A stretch of DNA of 64,000 nt from Mucilaginibacter sp. L3T2-6 (GCF_030519355.1 NZ_JAUMKC010000001.1:310001-374000); one strand, 5' to 3'. Shown: positions 47,416 through 56,557, numbered from the stretch's first letter. The notes: generated from the sequence alone by a model not told the origin. Numbers and translations are program-made.

Positions 47416-48288
47416 TCAGTCATTGGTGATTTGAGGGCTTAGCTTTTTTAAGGAACGGTGATTCCTGTAATTATTCCTTAATGAAAAATGGATAAACTTC
47501 GCGTATCTTTTTAAGTAGAACCGCTTTAATACCGGCTTGTATGCCCCCTGGAAATGCAGCAGCGCCATATCCATCTTTTTTCCTGATTTCAAAGAACAGG
47601 TAATACGGTCGCCGCGAACTTTTAAATATTTGCGGCCGGCGAATGACTTGAATTCATCGTCCTCACAAATTACACTGGAAAGGTTATGATCGATGCCATA
47701 TCCAAACATGGTTGAATTCGAGTTGATATAGCTGATATTCCGTTGTTCTTTCCATAAATAAAGCAGGTTCATATCAGATATTCCTGTATTCCCCAGTCTC
47801 GCTATTTGCGATTGATAATATTTGCTCAAAAAATCCTGTTCATAATTTTTTTTATAGGTTTCGAGCGTAAAATCTATAAAATCGTTCATCAGTGCCCGGT
47901 TCCAAAATGTACAATGCGGAGAAATCTGCCCTTCGGAACCACGACTGTCAAAGCCTTCGCTGCCTATAAAAGTATCTTTCAAATTAAATCCGTGTAGATT
48001 TTTGAATGCTTTGGTAATGTAAACATCAGTATCGGTCATTAAAAAGGGTTGGTCATCTTTTAAAATAGAAGCAATTGCAAAATACCGTGCAAAACACGCA
48101 ATTTCGAATTCGGGGGGATTTACACTATAATGCTTGTAAACACTCAAAAACTCTTTAAATAGCTTGTTATTTTCCAGGGGGGGGGTGTCCGTCAAAGTTA
48201 CATTAAAACCCAAAGAAGTTGCTTTATCGACATAAGGTTTCAGGTAGTTAACAGGCCGTGTTTCGAACACGTGGATGTTTTTAAGCAT
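47416..48288 (-). CDS. Putative glycosyltransferase with in-frame C9 tract
   Basis: A 290-residue protein that is not confidently assigned. It has a GT-A-like beginning ('IHVFETRPVNYLKPYVDKATSLGFNVTLTD'), 'KDDQPFLMTDTDVYITKAFKNL' with a D-x-D motif, and 'GNTGISDMNLLYLWKEQ' and 'DMALLHFQGAYKPVLKRFYLKRYAKFI' near the end, a layout like small capsular or O-antigen transferases. Codons 35-38 (T-P-P-L) are written with an uninterrupted run of nine C on the coding strand (48177-48185). A change of one base would truncate the product. The gene is convergent with the preceding transferase. Confidence 0.65.
   Translation of the reverse strand: MLKNIHVFETRPVNYLKPYVDKATSLGFNVTLTDTPPLENNKLFKEFLSVYKHYSVNPPEFEIACFARYFAIASILKDDQPFLMTDTDVYITKAFKNLHGFNLKDTFIGSEGFDSRGSEGQISPHCTFWNRALMNDFIDFTLETYKKNYEQDFLSKYYQSQIARLGNTGISDMNLLYLWKEQRNISYINSNSTMFGYGIDHNLSSVICEDDEFKSFAGRKYLKVRGDRITCSLKSGKKMDMALLHFQGAYKPVLKRFYLKRYAKFIHFSLRNNYRNHRSLKKLSPQITND
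48177..48185 (-). repeat. Homopolymer tract of nine C (coding strand) inside a gene
   Basis: Nine consecutive G on the plus strand, equal to C9 in the coding sequence of the putative transferase at 47416-48288. In the given sequence the reading frame is intact. Tracts of this length slip readily during replication. Confidence 0.9.
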
Positions 48289-48414
48289 GTAACAATATTT
48301 TTACTATTATACGCGATATTGGAAATATATGCTACATGCATTTATAAAATATTTCTTATTTGCCTGTAAATTAATTTATTAAAGAAGCGCCTAAGTAGTG
48401 TAATTGCAATAAGG

Positions 48415-48456
48415 CAGAAAAAGAAAAGCCGCCCGGATATGCTTCCGCGCGGCCTT
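48415..48456 (-). terminator. Terminator of the small barrel-protein gene
   Basis: On the minus strand a GC-rich hairpin (arms near 48443-48455 and 48426-48437, one mismatch) is followed by TTTTCTTTTTCTG. It lies about 20 bases after the stop codon at 48476. Confidence 0.7.
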
Positions 48457-48475
48457 ATCATTATTAACAATATTA

Positions 48476-49141
48476 TTATTGAAATCTGAAACCTAAACCT
48501 AATTGGAAAACCTCGTTGCGGTAACCCGGTATATAGTAGGCATTATCGTCGGTTTCCTGGAAATCTATCGTGTACCTGGCGCGGATCTCAACGTTCGGGT
48601 TGATATCAAACCCAACCCCGATTACCCCATCCAGTACTGTACGGTCGCTGGTGGTGCTGTAATGTTCGCGGGCTGTAACATCAAACCCGTTGTCATAAGT
48701 ATTGGTAGTGGAGATAGGGAAAGAAACCTGCGGGCCCACCACAAAATTAAAGAATGGAGACAAGCGGAATTTTGCCAGCAAGGGCACATCGATGAAGTTA
48801 CTGCGCTGGGTAAAGTTACCATCGTTGGTTATTGCAGAATAGCCTTTTTGCGAAAATAATACTTCAGGAGCAAATGACACCGGGTATGCAATAGGAACAT
48901 CCAACGTAAGACCTACGTGGTAGGCTACAATGCCATCGGTTGAATAATTTGCGTCGTAGGAATCAACGGCATCAGCAAAATTAAAACCACCGGCTATACC
49001 AACCCGCACCTTATAAAAATCGTTTGATGAACTGCGGGGGGCCGACCGCCTTACTGCCCTGCGGTGGCCGTAATAATAGCCCTGGGCACTTACCGAGCCT
49101 GCAATGAGCAGGCATATAGCTGCAAAGAGAATTTTTTTCAT
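48476..49141 (-). CDS. Small outer membrane beta-barrel protein (porin-family-like)
   Basis: A 221-residue exported protein with a signal peptide ('ILFAAICLLIAGSVSAQG') and a short Arg/Ser-rich linker ('YYYGHRRAVRRSAPRSSS'). A barrel of about eight strands follows: 'YKVRVGIAGGFNFADAV', 'YHVGLTLDVPIAYPVSFAPEVLFSQKGY', 'IDVPLLAKFRLSPFFNFVVGPQVSFP', 'GVIGVGFDINPNVEIRARYTIDF', ending 'VFQLGLGFRFQ' with the terminal aromatic typical of Bam substrates. This is the PorT/outer-membrane beta-barrel (OMP_b-brl_2) type. Function is unknown. Confidence 0.85.
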   Translation of the reverse strand: MKKILFAAICLLIAGSVSAQGYYYGHRRAVRRSAPRSSSNDFYKVRVGIAGGFNFADAVDSYDANYSTDGIVAYHVGLTLDVPIAYPVSFAPEVLFSQKGYSAITNDGNFTQRSNFIDVPLLAKFRLSPFFNFVVGPQVSFPISTTNTYDNGFDVTAREHYSTTSDRTVLDGVIGVGFDINPNVEIRARYTIDFQETDDNAYYIPGYRNEVFQLGLGFRFQ

Positions 49142-49256
49142 GTCGTTTGTTGTTTGATTTTATCTCAATAGATTATAAAACATTACAAAGGTTTATTCAT
49201 TATTGTTTTTTATTAATGGTGTTCATTAAAACTTCATATTTCAGCTACATTTGACG

Positions 49257-50981
49257 ATGCTATTAACCGTAAAACGCCTGAAATTTTTACTTCTTTCTAT
49301 TGCTTGCCTGTTGTCGGCAAATGTATTTGCGCAAAGTGAAAACTATGTGAAAATGCTTGACAGCCAAAACCACTGGGTCGATTCGGTATTTAAAAAACTT
49401 AGCCGTAAGCGTAAAATAGCCCAGTTATTGTTTGTGCGGGCGCATACCAACCTGGGCAAAGCCTACGAAGACTCGGTCGCAAAAGTCATCAAAAAGGAGC
49501 AGTTGGGGGGCGTAGTGCTCTTTCAGGGTGGCCCCGTGCGGCACGCGCAGCTGATCAATAATTACCAGAAGCTGGTAAAGGTACCGTTGCTGGTGGCCAT
49601 GGATGGCGAGTGGGGCCTGGGTATGCGGATAGATTCCGCCGTATCATATCCATACCAGATGACGCTCGGGGCCATACAGGACAATAACCTGATTTACGAA
49701 ATGGGGAAAATGGTGGCCTATGATTTTAAGCGACTGGGCTTGCAGATGAACCTCGGGCCTGATATGGATATCAACAATAACCCGGATAACCCGGTTATTA
49801 ATTACCGCTCATTTGGTGACAACAAATACAATGTAGCTGCCAAGGGCATTGCTTATTTTAAGGGGATGCAGGATGCCGGTTTATTAACTACCGCCAAGCA
49901 TTTTCCGGGACACGGGGATACCAATGTTGATTCGCACCTGGATTTGCCCTTGTTGCCTTTTACAAAGGAACGCCTGGATTCGCTGGAGGAATACCCGTTT
50001 AAACAGGCCATAAACGAAGGCATTAGCGGCGTTATGATTGCCCATATGGATATACCTGCGCTGGATACAACTAAAAATTTGCCTTCCACCCTGTCGCGGC
50101 CAATTGTTACCGGCCTTTTAAAAGATTCTTTAAGATTTAAGGGTCTGGTTGTATCGGATGCAATGGAGATGAAAGGCGTGACCAAATATTTCCCTGATGG
50201 AGAAGCTGATGTAAGGGCGTTTTTGGCCGGAATGGATATTATTGAGCTTTCGGAAAACTCGAAACGGGCAATAAAAAAAATCCGCAAGGCCATCCGTAAA
50301 GGGCGTATATCAAAAGGGGAATTTAATGCTAAAGTTAAAAAGGTGCTAACCGCCAAATACTGGGCTGGGTTAAGCAACTATCACGAAACTAACACAGCTA
50401 ATTTGGTTGCTGACATTAACCGCCCGGCGGCTGCCGAACTTAACCAGCAGTTGAGCGATGCGGCTATTACCTTGTTGAAAGGTGACGGTGCAACTTTGCA
50501 GATGACGCCGGTTTATAAAACGGCCATACTAAGTATCGGTGTCACACAGCCTACCGTTTTTCAGCAGGAGCTATCAAAATTATACAGCTTTAACAAGACG
50601 TTTAATGTAACCAAAAATGCCCCGCCGGCAGAGCTGAAAACACTGCTTGCTGAATTGCAGGATTATGAGCAGGTATATGTAAGTATAAATGATAGCCGCC
50701 TGCGCCCGGCAAGTAAACTGGATTACACCCCTGCTGTTAAACAATTTATCAGCGACCTGGCAGGACACCGCAATACCGTGATCAGTGTTTTCGCTAACGC
50801 TTATACCCTCGCAGATTTGCCAGGTATTGAAAAATGCAGCGGTTTGCTGGTTGCTTATCAAATGACCGACTATCTGCAGCGCTCGGCGGTTAAGGTTATT
50901 ACCCGGCAAATAACTCCTTCGGGCCGTTTGCCGGTTACTATCAATAAAGATTTTACTACGGGAATGCGGATTGCGCTATAA
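49257..50981 (+). CDS. Glycoside hydrolase family 3, beta-N-acetylhexosaminidase-like
   Basis: A 574-residue exported GH3 enzyme with a signal peptide ('FLLLSIACLLSANVFAQS'). The N-terminal barrel has 'LLVAMDGEWGLGMRID', the NagZ-type catalytic loop 'TTAKHFPGHGDTNVDSHLDLPLL' and 'FKGLVVSDAMEMKGVTKYF', where the Asp is the nucleophile candidate. A GH3 C-terminal domain follows from about residue 400. The H-F-P-G-H-G-D motif points to release of GlcNAc, for example in peptidoglycan recycling. Many Bacteroidota homologues carry an extra beta-lactamase domain; this one ends without it. Start is taken as ATG 49257; a TACATTTG element is only three bases upstream. Confidence 0.92.
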   Translation: MLLTVKRLKFLLLSIACLLSANVFAQSENYVKMLDSQNHWVDSVFKKLSRKRKIAQLLFVRAHTNLGKAYEDSVAKVIKKEQLGGVVLFQGGPVRHAQLINNYQKLVKVPLLVAMDGEWGLGMRIDSAVSYPYQMTLGAIQDNNLIYEMGKMVAYDFKRLGLQMNLGPDMDINNNPDNPVINYRSFGDNKYNVAAKGIAYFKGMQDAGLLTTAKHFPGHGDTNVDSHLDLPLLPFTKERLDSLEEYPFKQAINEGISGVMIAHMDIPALDTTKNLPSTLSRPIVTGLLKDSLRFKGLVVSDAMEMKGVTKYFPDGEADVRAFLAGMDIIELSENSKRAIKKIRKAIRKGRISKGEFNAKVKKVLTAKYWAGLSNYHETNTANLVADINRPAAAELNQQLSDAAITLLKGDGATLQMTPVYKTAILSIGVTQPTVFQQELSKLYSFNKTFNVTKNAPPAELKTLLAELQDYEQVYVSINDSRLRPASKLDYTPAVKQFISDLAGHRNTVISVFANAYTLADLPGIEKCSGLLVAYQMTDYLQRSAVKVITRQITPSGRLPVTINKDFTTGMRIAL

Positions 50982-51026
50982 AATGTTTCAGCTTTTTGTT
51001 CGTCATCTGTATTTAGACTGAAAAGT

Positions 51027-51695
51027 ATGGATCAAAAAATAAAAGTGATAGTTACCGGCGCTACCGGCATGGTAGGCGATGGTGTGTTGCAGCAATGCCT
51101 GGAAAGTACACAGGTATCGGAAGTTTTAATTATTAACAGGCGGCCCAGTGGTGTAGTCCATCACAAATTAAAGGAAATTATCCATGCTGATTTTTTTGAC
51201 TTTAGTACGATAGAGGCACAATTGAACGATTATGATGCTTGTTATTTTTGTTTGGGCGTTTCTTCGGTGGGTATGAAGGAGCCGGAATATTACAGGCTAA
51301 CCTATACGCTTACCATGCATGCAGCCGGGACGTTGAGCCGCTTAAACCCGGGAATGACCTTTTGTTATATCTCCGGCGCGCATACGGATAGTACTGAAAA
51401 AGGCGGTTCGATGTGGGCACGTGTAAAAGGCAAAACCGAAAATGACCTGGGCAAGTTGCCGTTTAAACAGGAGTTTAATTTTCGGCCGGGTTTTATGAAG
51501 CCCGCTGTCGGCGCCAAAAATGTGCTGACGTTGTATAAGTATATGGGCTGGCTTTATCCGGTGATTAAATTCTTTTCGCCAGACAGTGTTTGTACCATTG
51601 CCGAAGTTGGGCAGGCAATGATAAACGTTACGCTTCATGGGTTTGAAAAGAATATTTTAGAAGTTAAGGATATTAAGATGGCCGCGCACAGGTAG
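51027..51695 (+). CDS. NAD(P)-binding Rossmann-fold protein (epimerase-like)
   Basis: A 222-residue atypical short-chain reductase-like protein. The dinucleotide-binding motif is 'IKVIVTGATGMVGDGVLQQCLE' at the N-terminus. Later features are 'VLIINRRPSGVVHHKLKEII', 'YDACYFCLGVSSVGMKEPEYYRLTYTL' and 'CYISGAHTDSTEKGGSMWARVKGKTENDL', where S and K occupy positions similar to the catalytic pair. Substrate is unknown. A hairpin follows the gene at 51706-51728. Confidence 0.82.
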   Translation: MDQKIKVIVTGATGMVGDGVLQQCLESTQVSEVLIINRRPSGVVHHKLKEIIHADFFDFSTIEAQLNDYDACYFCLGVSSVGMKEPEYYRLTYTLTMHAAGTLSRLNPGMTFCYISGAHTDSTEKGGSMWARVKGKTENDLGKLPFKQEFNFRPGFMKPAVGAKNVLTLYKYMGWLYPVIKFFSPDSVCTIAEVGQAMINVTLHGFEKNILEVKDIKMAAHR

Positions 51696-51705
51696 CCGAA
51701 AAATC

Positions 51706-51728
51706 TGACAACTTTCTGAAGGTTGTCA
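51706..51728. repeat. Stem-loop after the Rossmann-protein gene
   Basis: TGACAACTTT and AAGGTTGTCA form a 10-bp stem with one G-U pair around a three-base loop. It lies 11 bases after the stop. It may act as a weak terminator; there is no clear T-run. Confidence 0.45.
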
Positions 51729-51789
51729 AATCTAACCTCTGATGTAATTTGATAGTTTTGCGAATATTACAGCAGATTAAAAATCCGAA

Positions 51790-52506
51790 ATGGAAAATCC
51801 GAATTCCGAAATCAGAAAATACAAGCACATTTTCTTCGATCTTGACCATACCATCTGGGACTTTGATAAGAACGCTGAAGAAACCTTGCACGAGCTGTAT
51901 GAAATTTATAGATTGAGTGAAATCGGCTTACCATCGGCTGCAATATTTATAGAGACTTACACCCGCAATAACCACAAGTTGTGGGCAGAATATCATACAG
52001 GTAAAATAACCAAGACCGAATTGCGCGAAACCCGTTTTAAACGGACTTTTATTGAGCTTGGCGTACCGCCTGATGTATTGCCGGTGGCTTTTGAGGACGA
52101 TTACGTAAAGCTTTGTCCGACAAAAACAAATCTTTTCCCGCACGCGCATGAAACGCTGCAATACCTGCAAAGCAAATACAAGCTGCATTTAATATCGAAC
52201 GGTTTTAAAGAAGCGTCAACTTTAAAAATTGGCAATACAAATATTGCGCAATATTTTGAGCAGGTGATCATATCAGAAGTTGTTGGTGTAAACAAACCTG
52301 ATAAGGCGATATTTGCGCATGCCCTGAATATTGCCGGCGCCGAAAAGAATGAAAGCATTATGATTGGCGACAGCCTGGAAGCCGATGTATATGGCGCATT
52401 GAATTTTGGTATGGACGCCATTTACTTTAACCCGTTTAATGCGCCTAAACCGCATGACGTGCCGTTACAGATTAATGGGTTAAAACAATTAATGGAGATG
52501 CTGTAA
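51790..52506 (+). CDS. YjjG-family HAD nucleotidase
   Basis: A 238-residue HAD-superfamily phosphatase of the YjjG noncanonical pyrimidine nucleotidase group. All four HAD motifs are visible: motif I 'IFFDLDHTIWDFDKNAEETL', motif II in 'LHLISNGFKEAS', motif III Lys in 'GVNKPDKAIFAHAL' and motif IV 'SIMIGDSLEADVYGALNFGMDAIYF'. The cap is helical. It probably dephosphorylates damaged pyrimidine nucleotides. It is cytoplasmic, with no signal peptide. Confidence 0.9.
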   Translation: MENPNSEIRKYKHIFFDLDHTIWDFDKNAEETLHELYEIYRLSEIGLPSAAIFIETYTRNNHKLWAEYHTGKITKTELRETRFKRTFIELGVPPDVLPVAFEDDYVKLCPTKTNLFPHAHETLQYLQSKYKLHLISNGFKEASTLKIGNTNIAQYFEQVIISEVVGVNKPDKAIFAHALNIAGAEKNESIMIGDSLEADVYGALNFGMDAIYFNPFNAPKPHDVPLQINGLKQLMEML

Positions 52507-52577
52507 GTAAGATAATATGCCCCGGCAATATGGAGGCAAAATTGTAACAAAACGATATAAACCTTTATCTTTAACTC

Positions 52578-53108
52578 ATGAACCTCGCAAAGGAGCGCAA
52601 AGCCATTGACGCTGCACTGGATGAATACCGGGCCAGGCTGGATGCTATTCCCGATGAGCTTTTTACTGAAACGCCGCCGGGTGGGGGATGGTCGTATGCC
52701 GAGGTTTATTCGCATATCATTAAAGGCACCCTTGGCTCTACAATAGTTGCAGAGCGCTGCGCCCAGGGCAACACGCCGCCAACCACCAAAGGCCCGACTC
52801 TTTTGGGCCGGTATATGTTGTTAACAGGCTCACTGCCGCCGCTTAAATTAAAAGTAACCGCCGAAGTGGCTGCCAAAATGCCTGCAGAAGAAATCAGCAA
52901 AGAGGAGGCAAAGAACTCCCTGGTAAAATGCCGTAAGCGTGTGGAGACGATCATGCCCTTAATTAAAGATGCACCCCCGCACTCCCGGAGCGGAAACCCC
53001 CGTATGGGCATGTTAAACGCCGCACAGTGGCTCAGGTTTATGCGCGCGCACTTATATCATCATTTAAAGCAGCTAAGCCGGATCGAAAAAAAATTTCGGC
53101 CTATGTGA
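52578..53108 (+). CDS. DinB-superfamily protein
   Basis: A 176-residue four-helix protein of the DinB/YfiT-like superfamily. 'GGGWSYAEVYSHIIKGTLGSTIV' carries the first metal-binding His position and 'NAAQWLRFMRAHLYHHLKQLSRIEK' carries the C-terminal H-x-x-H-H pattern. Members often bind a divalent metal and act in thiol-dependent transfer or detoxification, but this one has no known substrate. It follows the YjjG gene at 71 bases on the same strand. Confidence 0.82.
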   Translation: MNLAKERKAIDAALDEYRARLDAIPDELFTETPPGGGWSYAEVYSHIIKGTLGSTIVAERCAQGNTPPTTKGPTLLGRYMLLTGSLPPLKLKVTAEVAAKMPAEEISKEEAKNSLVKCRKRVETIMPLIKDAPPHSRSGNPRMGMLNAAQWLRFMRAHLYHHLKQLSRIEKKFRPM

Positions 53109-53180
53109 AACCTTTTACATTTAACGTGGTCTTAACAATAAAATAACCTATTGACCCGATATTTGCTTAAATTTTAGGAA

Positions 53181-53291
53181 ATGCATTTTGAATTAGGATA
53201 TATGGTTGTAGGCAGCTTACTATTCTTGGTTTGCATATACTACGTTAGCCCATTTGAACTAAAAGTTAATGACGACGACGAAGAAGATTAA
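53181..53291 (+). CDS. Very small membrane protein (36 aa)
   Basis: A short frame encodes MHFELGYMVVGSLLFLVCIY and ends with the acidic tail KVNDDDEED, 36 residues in total. It has one hydrophobic helix and a strongly acidic C-terminus, a layout that is unlikely by chance. It lies in the gap before the LpxH-like gene. Function is unknown and the call needs conservation to confirm. Confidence 0.45.
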   Translation: MHFELGYMVVGSLLFLVCIYYVSPFELKVNDDDEED

Positions 53292-53365
53292 TCGTTGCTT
53301 GTGTAATAATTCTAATCTTATTTCCTGGTATAACTTACCGGACGGACAAATATCCCCCAATTTTA

Positions 53366-54220
53366 ATGGCAAAACGCGAAGTTGATATTGTTGTTATATC
53401 CGACGTGCATTTGGGTACCTACGGATGCCACGCCAAAGAACTGCTCAAATATTTAAAGAGCATTAAACCCAAAATTTTGATTTTAAACGGCGATATTATC
53501 GATATATGGCAGTTTAGTAAATCGTATTGGCCTGAAGCACATATGAAAGTGGTGCGCCGCATTTTAAAATTTGTTACCGATGGTGTGCCCGTTTACTACC
53601 TTACCGGAAATCATGATGAAATGCTGCGCAAATTTACTGACTTTAATCTCGGCTCGTTCCAATTGGTGAATAAGGTGGTTTTAAATATTGATGGCAAAAA
53701 GGCCTGGATCTTCCATGGCGATGTATTTGATGTGACTATGCAATATTCTAAATGGCTGGCCAAGCTGGGCGCTGTGGGTTATGATACATTAATACTGATC
53801 AATAGCATGGCAAATTGGTTCCTTACTGCTATGGGCAGGCAAAAAATGAGTTTTTCGCAAAAAATAAAGGCACGCTTTAAGGAAGCCGTAAAATTTATCA
53901 ATCAATTTGAGCAAACTGCTGCAGACCTGGCGGTGGATAAAAATTATCAGTACGTTATCTGCGGGCATATTCACCATGCGGAGATAAGAGAGATTGAATC
54001 AACAGAGAAAACCGGGTTCGTTACTTACCTCAATTCCGGCGATTGGGTTGAAAGCCTGACCGCCCTGGAGTATCACGATAAAAAATGGACGATATTTAAA
54101 TACGATCCCGCTAATTTTAACGCCGATGTTGATGAAGACGATAAAACCGACGTGGAAGACCTTGATGCCCGGCTGGACATTAACCTGTTACTGGAGCGGT
54201 TTAAGCAGGAGCAGGATTAA
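53366..54220 (+). CDS. UDP-2,3-diacylglucosamine diphosphatase-like metallophosphatase
   Basis: A 284-residue calcineurin-like phosphoesterase related to LpxH. The metal-binding motifs are 'VVISDVHLGTYGCHAKELLKYLKSI', 'ILILNGDIIDIWQ', 'YYLTGNHDEML', 'WIFHGDVFDVTM' and 'YVICGHIHHAEIREIE'. LpxH removes UMP from UDP-diacylglucosamine in lipid A synthesis; here the role is inferred from family. It is longer than E. coli LpxH by about 45 residues, with an acidic C-terminal tail. A MurG-like glycosyltransferase gene follows, a pairing I have seen in other Bacteroidota. Confidence 0.87.
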   Translation: MAKREVDIVVISDVHLGTYGCHAKELLKYLKSIKPKILILNGDIIDIWQFSKSYWPEAHMKVVRRILKFVTDGVPVYYLTGNHDEMLRKFTDFNLGSFQLVNKVVLNIDGKKAWIFHGDVFDVTMQYSKWLAKLGAVGYDTLILINSMANWFLTAMGRQKMSFSQKIKARFKEAVKFINQFEQTAADLAVDKNYQYVICGHIHHAEIREIESTEKTGFVTYLNSGDWVESLTALEYHDKKWTIFKYDPANFNADVDEDDKTDVEDLDARLDINLLLERFKQEQD

Positions 54221-54377
54221 TTTTAGCATAGTGGTTGGAGCAGAAGTGACTGTTGTATTTGAAAGAATTAAATTTGTGCTTACAACCAATTACAATTTCC
54301 TCAAATTTTAACAAGTTTGCGCTTATTCAAAAACATTTCAACTTCTACAACCTTTACAACCCATTCAACGTCATCAA

Positions 54378-55364
54378 ATGAAAATACTCTTCGCAATACA
54401 AGGTACCGGCAACGGACATATAAGCCGGGCACGCGAGGTTGTACCGTTGCTGCAGCAATATGGCGAGGTTGATTTATTAGTAAGCGGCACTGAAGCAGAG
54501 GTTACCCTGTCGCAACCGCTTAAATATAAATTCCATGGCTTTAGCTTTGTGTTTGGTAAAAACGGCGGGGTTGACAATTGGGCCACATTTAAGCTGATGA
54601 ATCTTCCGCAGCTGATTAAAGATATCCGCCACCTGCCGCTAAAGCAATATGATTTAATTATTAACGATTTTGAGCCGGTAAGTGCCTGGGCTTGTAAATT
54701 GCAGAAGATACCATCCGTTTCGTTAAGCCATCAGTGCTCTTTTATTTCAAAAAAAACGCCTCGGCCGGCCAGCTGGAGCTTTGCCGAATGGCTTTTTAAA
54801 TACTATTCGCCAACCACTTATCATATCGGTTTTCATTTTGAACGGTATGATGATTTTATCCATACGCCGGTTATCCGCAGTGAGATACGTAATTTAAAAA
54901 CATCGAATCTTGGGCATTACACTGTTTATCTGCCTGCTTATGACGATAAATTGCTCGTAAGAGAACTGAAAAAAACTAACAAGCGCTGGCAGATTTTTTC
55001 CAAGCGGCAAAAAACGCACTATATTGAGGGCAATGTAGAAGTATTTCCGGTAAATAATCTGGACTTTAATTCCAGCCTGGCCAGCTGCGAAGGCTTGTTA
55101 ACCGGCGGCGGTTTTGAAGGCCCGGCCGAGGCCCTGTTTTTACAAAAGAAAGTAATGATGATACCTATGAAGGGCCAGTATGAGCAGCAATGTAATGCGT
55201 TGGCCGCTTCGAGACTCGGTGTACCTGTAGTGCATGAAATAGACGAGCGGTTTATCTATCACCTTAACAATTGGATAAACGATGATAAACAAGTGCTGGT
55301 TAACTTCCCCGACGAAACTGCACAGATTGTTGATGAATTGGTTAAAAAATACGCACGGGGATAA
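54378..55364 (+). CDS. MurG-like (GT28-type) glycosyltransferase
   Basis: A 328-residue GT-B-fold transferase. It opens 'MKILFAIQGTGNGHISRAREVVPLL', with the glycine-rich acceptor loop typical of the MurG/monogalactosyldiacylglycerol-synthase family. The donor half shows 'SSLASCEGLLTGGGFEGPAEALFLQKKVMMIPMKGQYEQQCNALAASRLG', which is the nucleotide-sugar binding region. The acceptor may be a lipid. It follows the LpxH-like gene by 157 bases. Confidence 0.85.
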   Translation: MKILFAIQGTGNGHISRAREVVPLLQQYGEVDLLVSGTEAEVTLSQPLKYKFHGFSFVFGKNGGVDNWATFKLMNLPQLIKDIRHLPLKQYDLIINDFEPVSAWACKLQKIPSVSLSHQCSFISKKTPRPASWSFAEWLFKYYSPTTYHIGFHFERYDDFIHTPVIRSEIRNLKTSNLGHYTVYLPAYDDKLLVRELKKTNKRWQIFSKRQKTHYIEGNVEVFPVNNLDFNSSLASCEGLLTGGGFEGPAEALFLQKKVMMIPMKGQYEQQCNALAASRLGVPVVHEIDERFIYHLNNWINDDKQVLVNFPDETAQIVDELVKKYARG

Positions 55365-55567
55365 ATTTTTTCACCGTATCCTGCTACTTCAAAATTTCAC
55401 TTAAGTTGAAATAATTTGCATATTGAGGCGGTTGGGCCAGGCTCCTTTTTCTGATAATGATCAGCCTGCCGGTAATCCGGATACCCGATTATGTCTGAAA
55501 GGCTGTCAATAAAGCTTTTATGCTACGCAGTTTTGTGCTAATTTTGCAGCGCAAATACAAGGCTTTA

Positions 55568-56557
55568 ATGGTCAGTTTTTTTAAGGCGCTAAATCCGCTT
55601 AATATTTTATGGCTCGCATTAATATTGTTCATATCACGGATAGGGTATTTGCTGAACGCGCCGGATAAAACAGAATTTGCATTTTCCGAGGCTTTCGCAA
55701 GGTTATTAATTGCTCCCGGCACTTACCTCAATCCGGCATCAACCAGTCTGAACATCCTGCTGGCAGCCGCATTTGTATTTATACAAGCCCTTTTATTGAA
55801 CCACCTGGTCAATCACTTTAATTTATTGGGTAAGCCTACCTTTTTACCGGCTTTGATGTATATCACCGCATCGGCATTATTTAAGTCTTTTTTGGTACTG
55901 AGTCCGCCGTTGCTTTGCAATTTTCTGGTGATTTGGATGCTGTTTAAACTGTTCAGGCTATATAAAAGCAACGATGCTAAGGCATCCGCGTTTGATTTAG
56001 GTATGATAGTGGCGATCGGGTCGGTAATTTACCTGCCTTTTATTTACTTTTTTTTAGCGGTTTGGGTGGCATTGTTCCTGTTCAGGCCACTTAACTGGCG
56101 CGAGATAGTGGCAAGCATAATCGGCTATGTCACCATATTTTTCTTTTTAGCGGTTTACTATTTTCTAAGCGATAGTTTAAGCCGGTTTTCGGAAATATGG
56201 CTGCCGCTGGGCACGAAATTTCCGGATAAAATTGATATTCACTATTACAATTACCTGGTGCTGGTCCCGGTTGTTGCTGTACTGGTACTTTGTTTTTTTA
56301 AGCTGCAGCAAAATTTCTTCAAAAGCTATGTGCAGGTCCGTAAATCTTTCCAGCTTTTATTTGTTATTTTCCTGATCGCAGGCCTTTCTTTCTATGTGAA
56401 AAAGCCATTCGATATCAATCACTTTTTATTGTGCACCATACCGTGCGCTGTATTTTTCGCTTATTATTTTCTGTATGCAAAAACCCGGTGGTTTTATGAA
56501 TCGCTGTATTTGTTGCTGCTAATCAGCGTCATCTATTTTCAGTTTAACACTTTTTAA
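55568..56557 (+). CDS. DUF6427-family integral membrane protein
   Basis: A 329-residue protein with about nine to ten membrane segments and few soluble loops. It begins MVSFFKALNPLNILWLALIL, which fits the DUF6427 family of Bacteroidota ('FFKxxNPLNILWL'). Other segments include 'LYLPFIYFFLAVWVALFLFRPLNWREIVASIIGYVTIFF'. Function is unknown. A longer in-frame start at 55520 would add a non-family leader, so ATG 55568 is used. Confidence 0.8.
   Translation: MVSFFKALNPLNILWLALILFISRIGYLLNAPDKTEFAFSEAFARLLIAPGTYLNPASTSLNILLAAAFVFIQALLLNHLVNHFNLLGKPTFLPALMYITASALFKSFLVLSPPLLCNFLVIWMLFKLFRLYKSNDAKASAFDLGMIVAIGSVIYLPFIYFFLAVWVALFLFRPLNWREIVASIIGYVTIFFFLAVYYFLSDSLSRFSEIWLPLGTKFPDKIDIHYYNYLVLVPVVAVLVLCFFKLQQNFFKSYVQVRKSFQLLFVIFLIAGLSFYVKKPFDINHFLLCTIPCAVFFAYYFLYAKTRWFYESLYLLLLISVIYFQFNTF

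Noticed and set aside
41549..48288. A complete Wzx/Wzy-type O-antigen or capsule locus
   Set aside because: No flippase of the Wzx type, polymerase, or initiating sugar transferase is present in this stretch.
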